Shown: positions 21,677 to 33,158, counted from the stretch's first letter. The stretch: DNA of 33,509 nt from Yersinia massiliensis CCUG 53443 (GCF_000312485.1 NZ_HE997654.1:1-33509), one strand, 5' to 3'. Notes: generated by a model from the sequence alone, not told the origin. Program-made: numbers and translations.

Positions 21677-21684
<8 letters not shown>
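20923..21684 (-). CDS. thiF: ThiS adenylyltransferase ThiF
   Basis: The 253-residue E1-like enzyme (E. coli 251) activates the ThiS C-terminus as acyl-adenylate so that sulfur can be added. The nucleotide-binding loop GLGGLGS is at 40-46, followed by [14 protein letters not shown]. Zinc ligands are Cys174, Cys177, Cys246 and Cys249 (CYAC and CPAC). Cys189 in QQRNCRTAG matches the E. coli cysteine that forms an acyl disulfide with ThiS. The ATG at 21684 is preceded by AAGGAG and overlaps the end of thiE by eight bases. The stop overlaps the thiS GTG start. The MoeB paralogue is an alternative only outside this operon. Confidence 0.95.
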
Positions 21685-24447
<2,763 letters not shown>

Positions 24448-24556
24448 CTCTTGTTCCCTTCGCGGGTACTAACCCGATCAGGTTCCGCGGATCCCGAATT
24501 AACGGTCTCAGCCTGCGTCTGCTTTTAAAAACCTACGCTTGGCACTCCGACAAGAG
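24448..24556 (-). ncRNA. TPP riboswitch (THI element)
   Basis: Read on the minus strand, the element contains the conserved TPP aptamer parts in order: TCGGAGTGCC, GGCTGAGA, GGATCCGCGGAACCTGATC, and TAGTACCCGCGAAGGGAACA. The P1 stem is CTCTTGT (24556-24550) with ACAAGAG (24454-24448), a perfect 7 bp. It precedes thiC, the usual place. Binding of thiamine diphosphate should lower expression of the whole thi operon. Confidence 0.96.
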
Positions 24557-24561
24557 CTTTG

Positions 24562-24589
24562 AGTATATGAGGTTATTTTAAAACTACAA
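24562..24589 (-). promoter_or_regulatory. Promoter of the thiC operon
   Basis: On the minus strand a -35 box TTGTAG (24589-24584) and a -10 box TATACT (24567-24562) are 16 bases apart. Transcription would start a few bases before the riboswitch P1 stem, leaving almost no extra leader. Confidence 0.7.
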
Positions 24590-24611
24590 TAGTCGATCCA
24601 AATCTATTCGG

Positions 24612-25115
24612 TTAATTCGCGCGACTCTCTTTGTTTTCCGGATGAGCTGCTTGCCAAGACTCTGCGGCCCATTTAATGAGCTGATCTTCTAGCTGGAAAC
24701 GAGCATCGAGGGCTTCACCGATATCGGATAATGCCTGCTGAAACTCGGTGCAGCTATCATCATCGATCTCAATATTTGAGTAGCGATCATGGAATGACAT
24801 GATCGTTTGAGTGTTGTTTTTTAATGCGGGATAGACTTTGGTGGTCAGTGCCATTCTCGGGCTAGACTCGCCTTCTACTTGCTTGATAATTCTGTCGTAG
24901 ATGTGAAAATGACCCGAAGAAAGATAGTCCACTAAATTATGACAAAAGTTCTCCAGCGCTTTTTCATTCAACGGGGTATGCTTTTCTTTTTGTGGCTTAA
25001 TACCGATCACTGTGCAATATGAAACTAAGAGTTCTTTACGCGCATGAAGCCATTGATCTATTAATTCGTTACTGCCGCCAACGCGTTGAGTCAGGCTTTC
25101 CAGTCGATTTAGCAT
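24612..25115 (-). CDS. rsd: Anti-sigma70 factor Rsd
   Basis: The 167-residue protein (E. coli 158) binds region 4 of sigma70 in stationary phase and favours alternative sigma factors. The sequence follows E. coli Rsd closely: [20 protein letters not shown] at the start, [20 protein letters not shown] near 52-71, and [20 protein letters not shown] near 127-146. It is a mainly helical protein with no membrane segments. The ATG at 25115 follows CACGGAG. It is transcribed away from nudC, and its end lies upstream of the thi operon on the same strand, as in E. coli. The C-terminal extension ([16 protein letters not shown]) is not family-conserved. Confidence 0.92.
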   Translation of the reverse strand: MLNRLESLTQRVGGSNELIDQWLHARKELLVSYCTVIGIKPQKEKHTPLNEKALENFCHNLVDYLSSGHFHIYDRIIKQVEGESSPRMALTTKVYPALKNNTQTIMSFHDRYSNIEIDDDSCTEFQQALSDIGEALDARFQLEDQLIKWAAESWQAAHPENKESRAN

Positions 25116-25204
25116 GAACGACTCCGTGATGTAATAATGAGTTACAAAAAAGTAACAAGCCAGTTTCTAGATTGCCAGTGAAGTCGAGGTTGTGCAACAA
25201 CGAT

Positions 25205-25981
25205 ATGGAACTACAACTTACAGGTAAAGAAAGTGGCTGGTGGATTGTCAGCCATGAAAACAGATTATGGTTACCGAAAGGTGAACTGCCTAAAGGTAAT
25301 GCAGCCAATTGGTCGCTACAGGGAGCAACCGCTAGACAGGTTGGTGAATGGCAAGGGGAGGCTGTTTGGCTGATCCGCCAGATTATGCCCACTGATATGG
25401 GATCAGTACGCCAATTGCTGGATATCGATCGCGGATTGTTCCAATTGGCTGGCCGAGGTGTGCAGTTAGCAGAGTTTTATCGCTCTCACCGCTATTGCGG
25501 TTATTGCGGCCATCAAATGCATGCCAGCCGCACCGAATGGGCTTGCCTGTGTAATCACTGCCGAGAACGTTATTATCCGCAAATCGCCCCTTGTGTGATT
25601 GTTGCCATTCGTCGCGGTGATGAAATCTTATTGGCACAGCATGTACGGCATCGTGGCGGTATCAATACCGTGTTAGCGGGTTTTGTGGAAGTCGGTGAGA
25701 CACTTGAGCAAGCGGTGTCGCGCGAAGTGTTAGAAGAAAGCAATATCCACATAAAGAATCTGCGCTATGTGACTTCACAGCCTTGGCCGTTCCCACACTC
25801 GCTCATGATGGCGTTTATGGCGGAGTACGACAAAGGTGAACTGCGACATGACCCGAAAGAGCTGCTGAATGCGGGCTGGTATCGTTACGATCAATTACCA
25901 TTACTGCCGCCGCCAGGCACCGTGGCCCGTAGGCTGATTGAGGATACGGTCGCCTTATGCCGTCGCGAGCAGGAAAGCTGA
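25205..25981 (+). CDS. nudC: NAD-capped RNA hydrolase / NADH pyrophosphatase NudC
   Basis: The 258-residue Nudix enzyme (E. coli 257) hydrolyses NADH and removes the NAD cap from RNA 5' ends. Zinc ligands are Cys98, Cys101, Cys116 and Cys119 (CGYC, CNHC). The Nudix box [20 protein letters not shown] is at 159-178 with catalytic Glu174, Glu177 and Glu178. The subfamily motif SQPWPFPHS follows. The box's final conserved glycine is replaced by Asn180 (EESNI instead of EESGI). I chose the ATG at 25205, giving [18 protein letters not shown], which aligns with the E. coli start region; the frame is open from a TTG at 25172. No strong ribosome binding site precedes the ATG, so the start is less certain than the gene. 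Confidence 0.94.
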   Translation: MELQLTGKESGWWIVSHENRLWLPKGELPKGNAANWSLQGATARQVGEWQGEAVWLIRQIMPTDMGSVRQLLDIDRGLFQLAGRGVQLAEFYRSHRYCGYCGHQMHASRTEWACLCNHCRERYYPQIAPCVIVAIRRGDEILLAQHVRHRGGINTVLAGFVEVGETLEQAVSREVLEESNIHIKNLRYVTSQPWPFPHSLMMAFMAEYDKGELRHDPKELLNAGWYRYDQLPLLPPPGTVARRLIEDTVALCRREQES

Positions 25982-25989
25982 ATCTGGCA

Positions 25990-25998
25990 TGCTACAAT
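25990..25998 (+). promoter_or_regulatory. Candidate extended -10 promoter for hemE
   Basis: TGCTACAAT is a TGn-extended -10 element, 9 bases after the nudC stop. No good -35 is seen, which extended -10 promoters can do without. It would start transcription at the beginning of the 18-base repeat array, about 95 bases before hemE. Confidence 0.45.
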
Positions 25999-26002
25999 GC
26001 CG

Positions 26003-26074
26003 CTCAATAAAAGGCTGTCACTAAATAAGAGACTGTCGCTCAATAAAAAATCGCTGCTAAATGAATGATGGCCG
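26003..26074 (+). repeat. Imperfect 18-bp tandem repeat, four units
   Basis: Four contiguous 18-base units start at 26003, 26021, 26039 and 26057. Each begins CT(C/A)AAT(A/G)A; the first is CTCAATAAAAGGCTGTCA and the second CTAAATAAGAGACTGTCG (14 of 18 identical). The third and fourth have diverged further in their second halves. The array fills most of the nudC-hemE gap and ends 24 bases before hemE. Confidence 0.7.
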
Positions 26075-26098
26075 CCAGATGACTAAGGGAGCACCACC

Positions 26099-27163
26099 AT
26101 GAATGAATTGAAAAACGATCGCTATCTGCGGGCTTTACTGCGCCAACCGGTAGATGTGACGCCAGTGTGGATGATGCGCCAAGCAGGCCGTTATTTGCCT
26201 GAATATAAAGCCACCCGTGCTGTTGCGGGTGATTTTATGTCACTGTGCAAAAATGCCGAGTTAGCCTGTGAAGTGACGATGCAGCCATTGCGTCGTTATC
26301 CTCTGGATGCAGCGATTCTGTTTTCAGACATTCTGACCATCCCTGACGCTATGGGGCTAGGGCTCTATTTTGAAGCCGGTGAAGGCCCTCGCTTCCAATC
26401 CCCCATTACCTGCCGTGCTGATGTTGAACAATTGCCGATCCCCGATCCGGAACAAGAATTGGGCTATGTCATGAATGCGGTGCGAACGATTCGCCGTGAG
26501 TTGGCAGGGCAAGTGCCACTGATTGGTTTCTCCGGTAGCCCATGGACGTTGGCAACCTATATGGTTGAGGGGGGCAGCAGTAAAGCCTTCACCAAATTGA
26601 AAAAAATGATGTACGCAGAGCCGCAAACATTGCATCTGTTGCTAGATAAAGTGGCTGATAGCGTCATTTTGTATCTCAATGCCCAAATCAAAGCCGGTGC
26701 GCAGTCTGTGATGATCTTTGATACTTGGGGTGGGGTATTGACCGGCCGCGACTATCTTGAGTTCTCATTGAGTTACATGCATAAAATCGTCGATGGCCTG
26801 ATCCGCGAAAATGAGGGTCGCCGTGTGCCGGTAACACTGTTTACGAAAGGCGGAGGGCAGTGGCTTGAAGCGATGGCGGCCACGGGTTGTGATGCGCTGG
26901 GCCTCGATTGGACGACTGATCTCGCCGATGCCCGTCATCGCGTCGGTGACAAAGTTGCGCTGCAAGGCAATATGGACCCTTCAATTTTGTATGCGCCACC
27001 GGCACGGATTGAACAAGAGGTCAGCACTATTCTAGCCAGTTATGGGCAAGGAGAAGGGCATGTCTTTAACTTGGGTCACGGCATCCATCAGGATGTGCCG
27101 CCAGAGCATGCTGGTGCCTTTGTGAATGCGGTGCATGCATTATCACGGCCTTATCACCAATAA
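26099..27163 (+). CDS. hemE: Uroporphyrinogen decarboxylase HemE
   Basis: The 354-residue enzyme, same length as in E. coli, removes four carboxyl groups from uroporphyrinogen III to give coproporphyrinogen III in haem synthesis. It is a cytosolic TIM-barrel protein without cofactor. Signature 1 ([15 protein letters not shown]) is near 21-35 with the substrate-binding arginine, the ILFSDIL segment holds the catalytic aspartate, and signature 2 ([17 protein letters not shown]) is near 145-161. Near the end is [15 protein letters not shown]. The ATG at 26099 follows AAGGGAG. nfi starts 23 bases later, so they may share a transcript with nudC and the 18-base repeats upstream. Confidence 0.97.
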   Translation: MNELKNDRYLRALLRQPVDVTPVWMMRQAGRYLPEYKATRAVAGDFMSLCKNAELACEVTMQPLRRYPLDAAILFSDILTIPDAMGLGLYFEAGEGPRFQSPITCRADVEQLPIPDPEQELGYVMNAVRTIRRELAGQVPLIGFSGSPWTLATYMVEGGSSKAFTKLKKMMYAEPQTLHLLLDKVADSVILYLNAQIKAGAQSVMIFDTWGGVLTGRDYLEFSLSYMHKIVDGLIRENEGRRVPVTLFTKGGGQWLEAMAATGCDALGLDWTTDLADARHRVGDKVALQGNMDPSILYAPPARIEQEVSTILASYGQGEGHVFNLGHGIHQDVPPEHAGAFVNAVHALSRPYHQ

Positions 27164-27186
27164 ATGGCCTGGATAGGTTACCCGCT

Positions 27187-27906
27187 ATGATTGACACCAA
27201 AGCGCTACGGGCTGAGCAACAACAACGGGCATCTGAAGTGATATTGCAAGATGCCCCTGTGCTGAATTATCTCACTCACCAGCCTGTGCGCTTTATTGCG
27301 GGTGCTGATGTTGGTTTTGAGCAGCAGGGGGAAATCACCCGTGCTGCTATCGCGATTTTGCGTTATCCCTCGCTTGAGCTGGTGGAATATCAGGTTGCCC
27401 GCGTCGCGACTTCACTGCCGTATATCCCCGGTTTACTTTCTTTTCGTGAATATCCTGCATTATTAGCCGCTTGGGCGCAGCTCCAGCAACGACCTGATCT
27501 GGTGCTTGTCGATGGCCAAGGTATCGCGCATCCACGCCGTTTAGGGGTTGCCAGCCATTTTGGCTTGTTAGTTGATGTGCCTACCATCGGTGTCGCCAAA
27601 AGCCGTCTGTGTGGGCATTATCAGCCGTTGGATAGCGATAAAGGGGCATTACAACCGCTAATTGATGGTGAAGAGCAACTTGGCTGGGTATGGCGTAGCA
27701 AAATGCGTTGCAATCCTCTGTTTATTTCTCCTGGGCATCGAGTCAGTGTTGAGAGTGCCTTAGTCTGGGTTCAGCGTTGTATGGCGAGTTACCGCTTGCC
27801 GGAACCGACCCGTTGGGCAGATGCTATCGCCTCAAACCGACCGCAATTTCAACGTTGGATGCGGAATCCTCCTGATTTGCTTGGCAAGAATAGGGATATG
27901 ATTTAA
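27187..27906 (+). CDS. nfi: Deoxyinosine 3'-endonuclease (endonuclease V)
   Basis: The 239-residue enzyme (E. coli 223) nicks DNA on the 3' side of deoxyinosine to start repair of deaminated adenine. Metal-binding residues are present: Asp41 in GADVGFEQ, the glutamate in [10 protein letters not shown], and the aspartate in VDGQG. The mismatch-wedge segment PYIPG and [14 protein letters not shown] are conserved, and [13 protein letters not shown] near the end matches the family. The extra length relative to E. coli lies at both ends ([14 protein letters not shown] and [14 protein letters not shown]). The hemE-nfi-yjaG order is conserved with E. coli. Confidence 0.94.
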   Translation: MIDTKALRAEQQQRASEVILQDAPVLNYLTHQPVRFIAGADVGFEQQGEITRAAIAILRYPSLELVEYQVARVATSLPYIPGLLSFREYPALLAAWAQLQQRPDLVLVDGQGIAHPRRLGVASHFGLLVDVPTIGVAKSRLCGHYQPLDSDKGALQPLIDGEEQLGWVWRSKMRCNPLFISPGHRVSVESALVWVQRCMASYRLPEPTRWADAIASNRPQFQRWMRNPPDLLGKNRDMI

Positions 27907-27951
27907 TTTCGGGTACACTGCCGCGCAGATAATGAATAATGAGAACTCATA

Positions 27952-28542
27952 ATGATACGTAATCCGATTCATCTACGCCTCGAAAAGCTAGAAAGCTGGC
28001 AACACCTGACTTTCATGGCTTGTTTGTGCGAACGGATGTATCCCAACTATCAGCAATTCTGCTTAGAAACTGAATTCGGCGATCCGCTGATTTACCGGCG
28101 TATTCTGGACCTAATCTGGGAAACGTTGGTGGTAAAAGACGCTAAAGTCAATTTTGATAGCCAGTTGGAGAAGTTAGAAGAGGCAATTCCTTCTGCTGAT
28201 GACTATGCTATCTACGGTGTTTATCCTGCTATCGATGCCTGTATTGCATTGAGTGAGGCTATTCATTCACGTTTGAGTGGTGAAACACTGGAACATGCCA
28301 TCGCGATTAGCGAAACATCCATCCGTACTGTTGCCATGTTAGAAATGACATTGGCTGGCAAAGAAATGACCGACGAAGAACTGAAAATTTTGCCTGCTGT
28401 TGAAGAAGAATGGGATATCCAATGGGAGATTTTCCGTCTCTTGGCTGACTGTGAAGAACGCGACTTAGATCTGATCAAAGGGTTACGATCTGACCTACGA
28501 GAAGCGGCTGTTAGCAACATTGGCATAAATTTAACGCAATAA
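27952..28542 (+). CDS. yjaG: DUF416 family protein YjaG
   Basis: The 196-residue acidic, mainly helical protein matches E. coli YjaG in length, position and sequence (MIRNPIHLRLEKLESWQHL at the start). The family (DUF416) has no established function that I know of. No signal peptide or membrane segment is visible, so it is probably cytosolic. The ATG at 27952 has a weak ribosome binding site (GAGAAC). Its fixed place before hupA in enterobacteria suggests a shared transcript, but a separate hupA promoter in the 188-base gap is also likely. Confidence 0.9.
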   Translation: MIRNPIHLRLEKLESWQHLTFMACLCERMYPNYQQFCLETEFGDPLIYRRILDLIWETLVVKDAKVNFDSQLEKLEEAIPSADDYAIYGVYPAIDACIALSEAIHSRLSGETLEHAIAISETSIRTVAMLEMTLAGKEMTDEELKILPAVEEEWDIQWEIFRLLADCEERDLDLIKGLRSDLREAAVSNIGINLTQ

Positions 28543-28730
28543 GGCAAGAAAACGTGATTTAACGCCTGATTTGTCACGTCTTAAGGCTTCACATCTGCCC
28601 CCTGTCTGTTCTACATTTGGGGGGCGAAAAAAAGTGGCTATCGGTGCGTGTATGCAGGAGAGTGCTGTCAGCTGGCATATCCGTCGCACTTGATGCTTTG
28701 CAAACGATAAACACACTGTAAGGATAACTT
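28543..28730 (+). other. yjaG-hupA intergenic region
   Basis: This gap has no gene. GCCCCC (28597-28602) can pair with GGGGGC (28620-28625) but no T run follows, so it is not a clear terminator on the plus strand. A hupA promoter is expected here, but I cannot point to convincing boxes. The hupA ribosome binding site TAAGGA is at its end. Confidence 0.5.
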
Positions 28731-29006
28731 ATGAATAAGACTCAACTGATTGACGTAATCGCGGACAAAGCGGACCTTTCTAAAGCTCAAGCTAAAGCGG
28801 CTTTGGAGTCCACATTGGCTGCCATTACCGAATCTCTGAAAGACGGTGATCCAGTACAATTGGTTGGTTTCGGTACTTTCAAAGTAAACCATCGTAATGA
28901 GCGCACTGGCCGCAACCCACAAACTGGTAAAGAAATCAAAATTGCTGCAGCTAATGTGCCAGCGTTTGTTTCTGGTAAAGCACTGAAAGATTCTGTTAAA
29001 TCTTAA
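28731..29006 (+). CDS. hupA: DNA-binding protein HU-alpha
   Basis: The 91-residue nucleoid protein (E. coli 90) binds and bends DNA as a homodimer or with HU-beta. The HU signature [18 protein letters not shown] runs from about 46 to 63, with the DNA-gripping arm tip at RNPQTGKEI and Pro63. N-terminal [20 protein letters not shown] is the family start. The lysine-rich end ([10 protein letters not shown]) is one residue longer than E. coli's. The ATG is preceded by TAAGGATAAC. Codon use is highly biased, consistent with an abundant protein. Confidence 0.96.
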   Translation: MNKTQLIDVIADKADLSKAQAKAALESTLAAITESLKDGDPVQLVGFGTFKVNHRNERTGRNPQTGKEIKIAAANVPAFVSGKALKDSVKS

Positions 29007-29058
29007 TAGTGTGTCAGTGAAAATAATAAGCAGGGGGGTGGCAAAGCCCCTTTTGTTT

Positions 29059-29712
29059 ATGCAGCGGGTGCTGATGACCTTTGGCTTTGTCTTTGGTCTC
29101 AGTGCCTGTAGCAGTCATTCAGGTCCCCCCCAGTTCAGTGCCAGCGGATACATCGCCGATAGCGGTGTGGTACGTTTATGGCGACAAGATAATGCGCAGC
29201 GACAACCACTGGTGTTGATGAGCGTCTACAGCCCCTACTCAGGGGACAATACCCGCGTGACCTTCTATGAATACCAAAATGGTATCTTGCGTGAAATTCG
29301 TCGCAACGATTTAGGCCATAACCCGCAAAGCGTTGAGCTTCGTTTCGATGAAGAAGGGCGGGTAAGTTTTATGCAGCGCCAGTTAGCTGAACGGCGTGAG
29401 CAACTCTCCGCCGATGAAATTGCGGTTTATCAGCTAGAAGCGAAACGTATTCTCGAACTCAGTAGCGCACTACGTGCTGGGAACGTCAGATTAATTCAGG
29501 GGCGTTGGCAGGCGGGTATCGTCACGACCTGTGCTGGAAAAACAGTGCGGTTGAGTCTCGATGATAATTCGCAGGTCTGGCTGAGTAAACGAGGGAGTGA
29601 TAGTGTACAGCCGCTGGGCGTTGCCTGGCTGAATTCGCCAGAAGGCGAACAATTATTACTGGTTGCCAATCAGGATTTCTGCCACTGGGAACCGACGGCC
29701 GGTAGTTTGTGA
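29059..29712 (+). CDS. yjaH: Predicted outer-membrane lipoprotein, YjaH (DUF1481) family
   Basis: From the ATG at 29059 the protein has 217 residues. The N-terminus MQRVLMTFGFVFGLSAC ends in a lipobox (LSAC) with the modifiable cysteine at residue 17, so it is a likely lipoprotein; Ser follows the cysteine, consistent with outer-membrane sorting. The mature part resembles E. coli YjaH: SASGYIADSG, SFMQRQLAERREQLS, LIQGRWQAG and LLLVANQDFCHWEP. The function is not known to me. The start is uncertain: the frame is open from a GTG at 29011 (233 residues), but the longer form would put 32 residues before the lipobox. No strong ribosome binding site is seen for either. It follows hupA closely, as in E. 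coli. Confidence 0.85.
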   Translation: MQRVLMTFGFVFGLSACSSHSGPPQFSASGYIADSGVVRLWRQDNAQRQPLVLMSVYSPYSGDNTRVTFYEYQNGILREIRRNDLGHNPQSVELRFDEEGRVSFMQRQLAERREQLSADEIAVYQLEAKRILELSSALRAGNVRLIQGRWQAGIVTTCAGKTVRLSLDDNSQVWLSKRGSDSVQPLGVAWLNSPEGEQLLLVANQDFCHWEPTAGSL

Positions 29713-29754
29713 ATACTATCGTGTATCGAACATCTCGATTGCAGTGTCTATCAG

Positions 29755-29790
29755 TCACTTTACTGCCAACACTCACTTTACAGCCAACAC
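29755..29790. repeat. 18-bp tandem duplication between yjaH and purD
   Basis: Two contiguous 18-base units, TCACTTTACTGCCAACAC at 29755 and TCACTTTACAGCCAACAC at 29773, differ at one base. They lie in the 144-base gap between the convergent yjaH-like gene and purD. A short inverted repeat (GGGCAC at 29815-29820 with GTGCCC at 29829-29834) follows, without a T run on either side. Confidence 0.85.
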
Positions 29791-29856
29791 GGTACGACCA
29801 ATAAATCGTCAATAGGGCACAGCGAACCGTGCCCATCGATGGAAAAAATGGTGTCG

Positions 29857-31143
29857 TTATTTACCGCGTGCAATGGCACGGTAGCCGATATCTTTACGGC
29901 AGAAACTCCCTTCCCAGTGAATATCCCCCGCTAACTGATAAGCACGTTGCTGTGCCTTTGCGACGGTTTCACCCAGTGCCGTGACGCACAATACACGCCC
30001 GCCGCTGGTGACGACTTGATTGTCGCCATTTAACTGGGTACCTGCATGGAAGACTTTTCCGTCAGTCACTTCCTGCTGCGGTAATCCGTAAATCACATCG
30101 CCTTGGCGGTAATCTGACGGATAACCCCCCGCGGCAAGAACCACACCCAATGATGGGCGTTCATCCCAATCGGAGGTTTTCTCGTTGAGCTTGCCTTGTG
30201 CTCCAGCCAGACATAGCTCAACAAGATCAGAGCGCATCCGCAACATGATAGGCTGTGTTTCAGGGTCGCCAAAGCGGCAGTTGAACTCGATAACTTTCGG
30301 TTGCCCATCTGCTGAGATCATCAAGCCAGCATAAAGGAAGCCGGTATACACGTTACCTTCTGCCGCCATGCCGCGCACGGTAGGCCAAATAATCTGATCC
30401 ATCACGCGCTGATGGATTTCATCCGTGACCACTGGAGCGGGTGAGTAAGCACCCATCCCACCCGTATTGGGGCCGGTATCGCCATCACCGACACGTTTAT
30501 GGTCCTGACTGGTCGCCATTGGGAGCACATTTTCGCCATCAACCATTACAATGAAGCTGGCTTCTTCGCCGTCGAGGAACTCTTCGACCACGATACGATG
30601 ACCCGCATCGCCGAATGCATTCCCCGCCAGCATATCGTGAACGGCCGTTTCCGCCTCTGCCAACGTCATCGCGACAATCACGCCCTTACCGGCGGCCAAT
30701 CCATCAGCCTTAATCACGATAGGTGCGCCAATTTTGCGAACATAAGCCAGTGCCGGTTCTACTTCAGTGAAGTTTTGGTAAAACGCAGTTGGAATCTGGT
30801 GGCGTGCCAAGAAGTCTTTGGTGAATGCTTTAGAGCCTTCCAACTGAGCCGCAGCTTGTGTCGGGCCAAAAATGGTCAAACCTGCGCTACGGAAGGCATC
30901 GACCACGCCAATCACTAACGGTGCTTCTGGGCCAACAATGGTTAAGCCGATATCGTGGCTTTGCGCGAAGGCCAGCAAACCGGCAACATCAGTCGCGGCG
31001 ATCGCCACATTCTCTAACCGAGGTTCCAGTGCCGTGCCAGCGTTGCCCGGTGCGACATAAATCTTATCCGCTAAAGGCGACTGTGCTGCTTTCCAGCCCA
31101 GTGCGTGTTCGCGCCCACCGTTACCAATAATCAAAATATTCAT
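29857..31143 (-). CDS. purD: Phosphoribosylamine-glycine ligase PurD
   Basis: The 428-residue ATP-grasp enzyme (E. coli 429) joins glycine to phosphoribosylamine, the second step of purine synthesis. N-terminal ILIIGNGGREHALGWK and TIVGPEAPLVIGVVD are family landmarks. The ATP-grasp segment IVIKADGLAAGKGVIVA is near 142-158, and EFNCRFGDPETQPIM near 286-300 holds metal ligands. The ATG at 31143 follows CGGAG. It lies 26 bases after purH on the same strand and is cotranscribed with it, as in E. coli. The two catalyse non-adjacent steps (2 and 9-10) of the pathway. Confidence 0.96.
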   Translation of the reverse strand: MNILIIGNGGREHALGWKAAQSPLADKIYVAPGNAGTALEPRLENVAIAATDVAGLLAFAQSHDIGLTIVGPEAPLVIGVVDAFRSAGLTIFGPTQAAAQLEGSKAFTKDFLARHQIPTAFYQNFTEVEPALAYVRKIGAPIVIKADGLAAGKGVIVAMTLAEAETAVHDMLAGNAFGDAGHRIVVEEFLDGEEASFIVMVDGENVLPMATSQDHKRVGDGDTGPNTGGMGAYSPAPVVTDEIHQRVMDQIIWPTVRGMAAEGNVYTGFLYAGLMISADGQPKVIEFNCRFGDPETQPIMLRMRSDLVELCLAGAQGKLNEKTSDWDERPSLGVVLAAGGYPSDYRQGDVIYGLPQQEVTDGKVFHAGTQLNGDNQVVTSGGRVLCVTALGETVAKAQQRAYQLAGDIHWEGSFCRKDIGYRAIARGK

Positions 31144-31169
31144 CGGGGTGACTCCGTTAAGCGGTTTAA

Positions 31170-32759
31170 TTAATGACGGAAATGACGCATATCAGTAAAG
31201 ATCATCGCGATACCGTGTTCATCGGCGGCGGCGATCACTTCGTCATCACGGATAGAACCACCCGGTTGGATCACACAAGTGATGCCAACAGCCGCGGCAG
31301 CATCAATACCATCACGGAATGGGAAGAAGGCATCGGAGGCCATCGCTGAACCGGCAACTTGCAAACCTTCATCGGCGGCTTTGATACCTGCAATTTTGGC
31401 AGAATAAACGCGGCTCATCTGGCCGGCACCTATCCCGATGGTCATATTATCGCGGGCATACACGATCGCATTAGACTTAACGAATTTAGCGACTTTCCAG
31501 CAGAACAGCGCATCACGCAGTTCTTGTGCCGTTGGCTGACGTTGAGACACCACGCGCAGATCGGCTTGAGTCACCATACCTAAATCACGATCTTGTACCA
31601 GTAAGCCGCCATTGACGCGTTTGAAGTCTAGACCGGCAGAACGTGCCTGCCACTGACCACAAATCAGCACGCGAACGTTTTGTTTAGCGGCGAGCACACT
31701 GAGGGCTTCAGCGCTGATACTTGGTGCGATAATCACTTCGACAAACTGGCGGCTAATAATTGCCTGAGCTGTTGTGGCATCCAACTCACGGTTAAAGGCA
31801 ATAATGCCACCGAAAGCAGAAGTTGGATCAGTTTTATATGCGCTTTCATAAGCGCCGAGAATGGAGTCGCTAATCGCCACGCCGCAAGGGTTAGCGTGCT
31901 TGACGATCACACAGGCAGGTTCGCTGAACTCTTTTACGCACTCGAGTGCAGCATCGGTATCAGCAATATTATTGTATGAGAGCGCTTTGCCTTGTAGCTG
32001 TTCGGCGGTGGCGACAGAAGCTTCTTTCAAATTCTCTTCTATATAGAAGGCTGCTTGCTGGTGGCTGTTTTCACCGTAGCGCATATCTTGCTTCTTAATA
32101 TAGTTAAGGTTCAGGGTGCGTGGGAAATGGCCTGCTGGCTGGTCAGTTTCGCCATAGTATGCTGGAACCATCGTACCGAAGTAGTTAGCGATCATGCCGT
32201 CGTAGGCTGCGGTATGTTCGAATGCTTTAATCGCCAGATTGAAACGGGTTGGGTAGGTCAGGGAACCCTCATTATTGTCCAGTTCGGTAATAATGGCGGC
32301 GTAGTCACTGCTCTTTACAACGATGGCAACGTCTTTATGGTTCTTGGCGGCAGAGCGAACCATCGTAGGGCCACCGATATCAATGTTCTCAACAGCATCT
32401 TCCAGTGAACAATCCGAGCGTGACACGGTTTCGGCGAAAGGGTACAGGTTGACGACAACCATATCGATTGGCTGAATATCATGTTCAGTCATGATGGCAT
32501 CATCTTTACCGCGACGACCCAGAATGCCGCCATGGATTTTTGGATGCAGGGTTTTAACGCGGCCATCCATCATTTCTGGGAAACCGGTGTAATCTGAGAC
32601 TTCGGTGACTGGCAGACCGGCATCAGCCAGCAGGCGGGCAGTACCGCCCGTGGAAAGTAACTCGATGCCACGCTGAGAAAGCGCTTCGGCGAATTCAATG
32701 ATACCTGCTTTATCAGACACACTAAGCAGAGCACGGCGGATTGGACGACGTTGTTGCAT
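31170..32759 (-). CDS. purH: Bifunctional AICAR formyltransferase / IMP cyclohydrolase PurH
   Basis: The 529-residue protein, exactly the E. coli length, carries out the last two steps of IMP synthesis. The N-terminal cyclohydrolase (MGS-fold) domain has [12 protein letters not shown] near 9-20, [11 protein letters not shown] near 35-45 and [15 protein letters not shown]. The C-terminal formyltransferase domain has the catalytic Lys-His pair in VKHANPCG near 265-272, followed by [11 protein letters not shown], and ends in [13 protein letters not shown] and [10 protein letters not shown] chose the ATG at 32759 ([14 protein letters not shown]), preceded by AAGGGA at eight bases; the frame is open to 32795 without homologous sequence. 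It is the first gene of purHD and has a PurR-type operator upstream. Confidence 0.96.
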   Translation of the reverse strand: MQQRRPIRRALLSVSDKAGIIEFAEALSQRGIELLSTGGTARLLADAGLPVTEVSDYTGFPEMMDGRVKTLHPKIHGGILGRRGKDDAIMTEHDIQPIDMVVVNLYPFAETVSRSDCSLEDAVENIDIGGPTMVRSAAKNHKDVAIVVKSSDYAAIITELDNNEGSLTYPTRFNLAIKAFEHTAAYDGMIANYFGTMVPAYYGETDQPAGHFPRTLNLNYIKKQDMRYGENSHQQAAFYIEENLKEASVATAEQLQGKALSYNNIADTDAALECVKEFSEPACVIVKHANPCGVAISDSILGAYESAYKTDPTSAFGGIIAFNRELDATTAQAIISRQFVEVIIAPSISAEALSVLAAKQNVRVLICGQWQARSAGLDFKRVNGGLLVQDRDLGMVTQADLRVVSQRQPTAQELRDALFCWKVAKFVKSNAIVYARDNMTIGIGAGQMSRVYSAKIAGIKAADEGLQVAGSAMASDAFFPFRDGIDAAAAVGITCVIQPGGSIRDDEVIAAADEHGIAMIFTDMRHFRH

Positions 32760-33019
32760 GGTTTTATCCCTTGGCTTTGGATCGCAGTTTTTCATTCGCT
32801 ATAAAATAGAGCGTTACGTGAATCTCTACCTAATATGTCTCTTCTCTATATAGAGAGAGAAGAGCAGCGTCGAGAGGAACAGATTCAGATAACGTCCTGA
32901 AAAGGGTGTTGCCAGTGCTGCCGTTAACACTCATTAGGCTTCACTAAGCCTGTTTTGATCAAAATCGATCCGCAAAAGTGATATTTGATCAATTCAGCGA
33001 GGTGTTTTCGACGCGTGGA

Positions 33020-33041
33020 ATTGTAGCGAAAACGATTGCGT
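33020..33041 (-). promoter_or_regulatory. purHD promoter -10 with adjoining PurR operator
   Basis: On the minus strand the -10 box TACAAT (33025-33020) directly follows a 16-base match to the PurR operator at 33041-33026. On the plus strand it reads GCGAAAACGATTGCGT, 13 of 16 identical to the palindromic consensus ACGCAAACGTTTGCGT as I remember it. A TTGACG lies further upstream (22-base spacing, too long for a standard -35). Purine-bound PurR sitting here would block RNA polymerase, as known for E. coli purHD. Confidence 0.72.
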
Positions 33042-33073
33042 GATGCTCGTCAATTTTTAGTCCAGATGACTTC

Positions 33074-33082
33074 TGTGGATAA
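33074..33082 (-). promoter_or_regulatory. Consensus DnaA box
   Basis: TGTGGATAA on the plus strand is the exact complement of the nine-base consensus TTATCCACA. A palindrome TTGTGCACAA follows at 33084-33093. It lies between the purH promoter and the rRNA P1 upstream region, about 75-85 bases upstream of the P1 -35. A single box is not an origin. A role in regulation is inferred only. Confidence 0.6.
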
Positions 33083-33158
33083 GTTTGTGCACAACAGGGT
33101 ATAAAGCGGGGTTTTGCTGTGGAATGCAGCAAACGATCATTTTAATTGAAATTAGCAG

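Larger units (their letters stand above)
32760..33158. other. Divergent regulatory region between purH and the second rRNA operon
   Basis: This stretch of about 400 bases has no gene. From left to right it holds a long purH leader, a palindrome of TCTCTATATAGAGAGA type near 32850-32868, the purH promoter with a PurR box (33020-33041), a DnaA box (33074-33082), an inverted repeat (TGCTG at 33115 with CAGCA at 33127), and the A/T-rich upstream region of the rRNA promoter (33130-33155). Confidence 0.6.

Noticed and set aside
29815..29834. Inverted repeat GGGCAC/GTGCCC as a terminator for yjaH or purD
   Set aside because: No T run follows on either strand. It may be a weak structure only.
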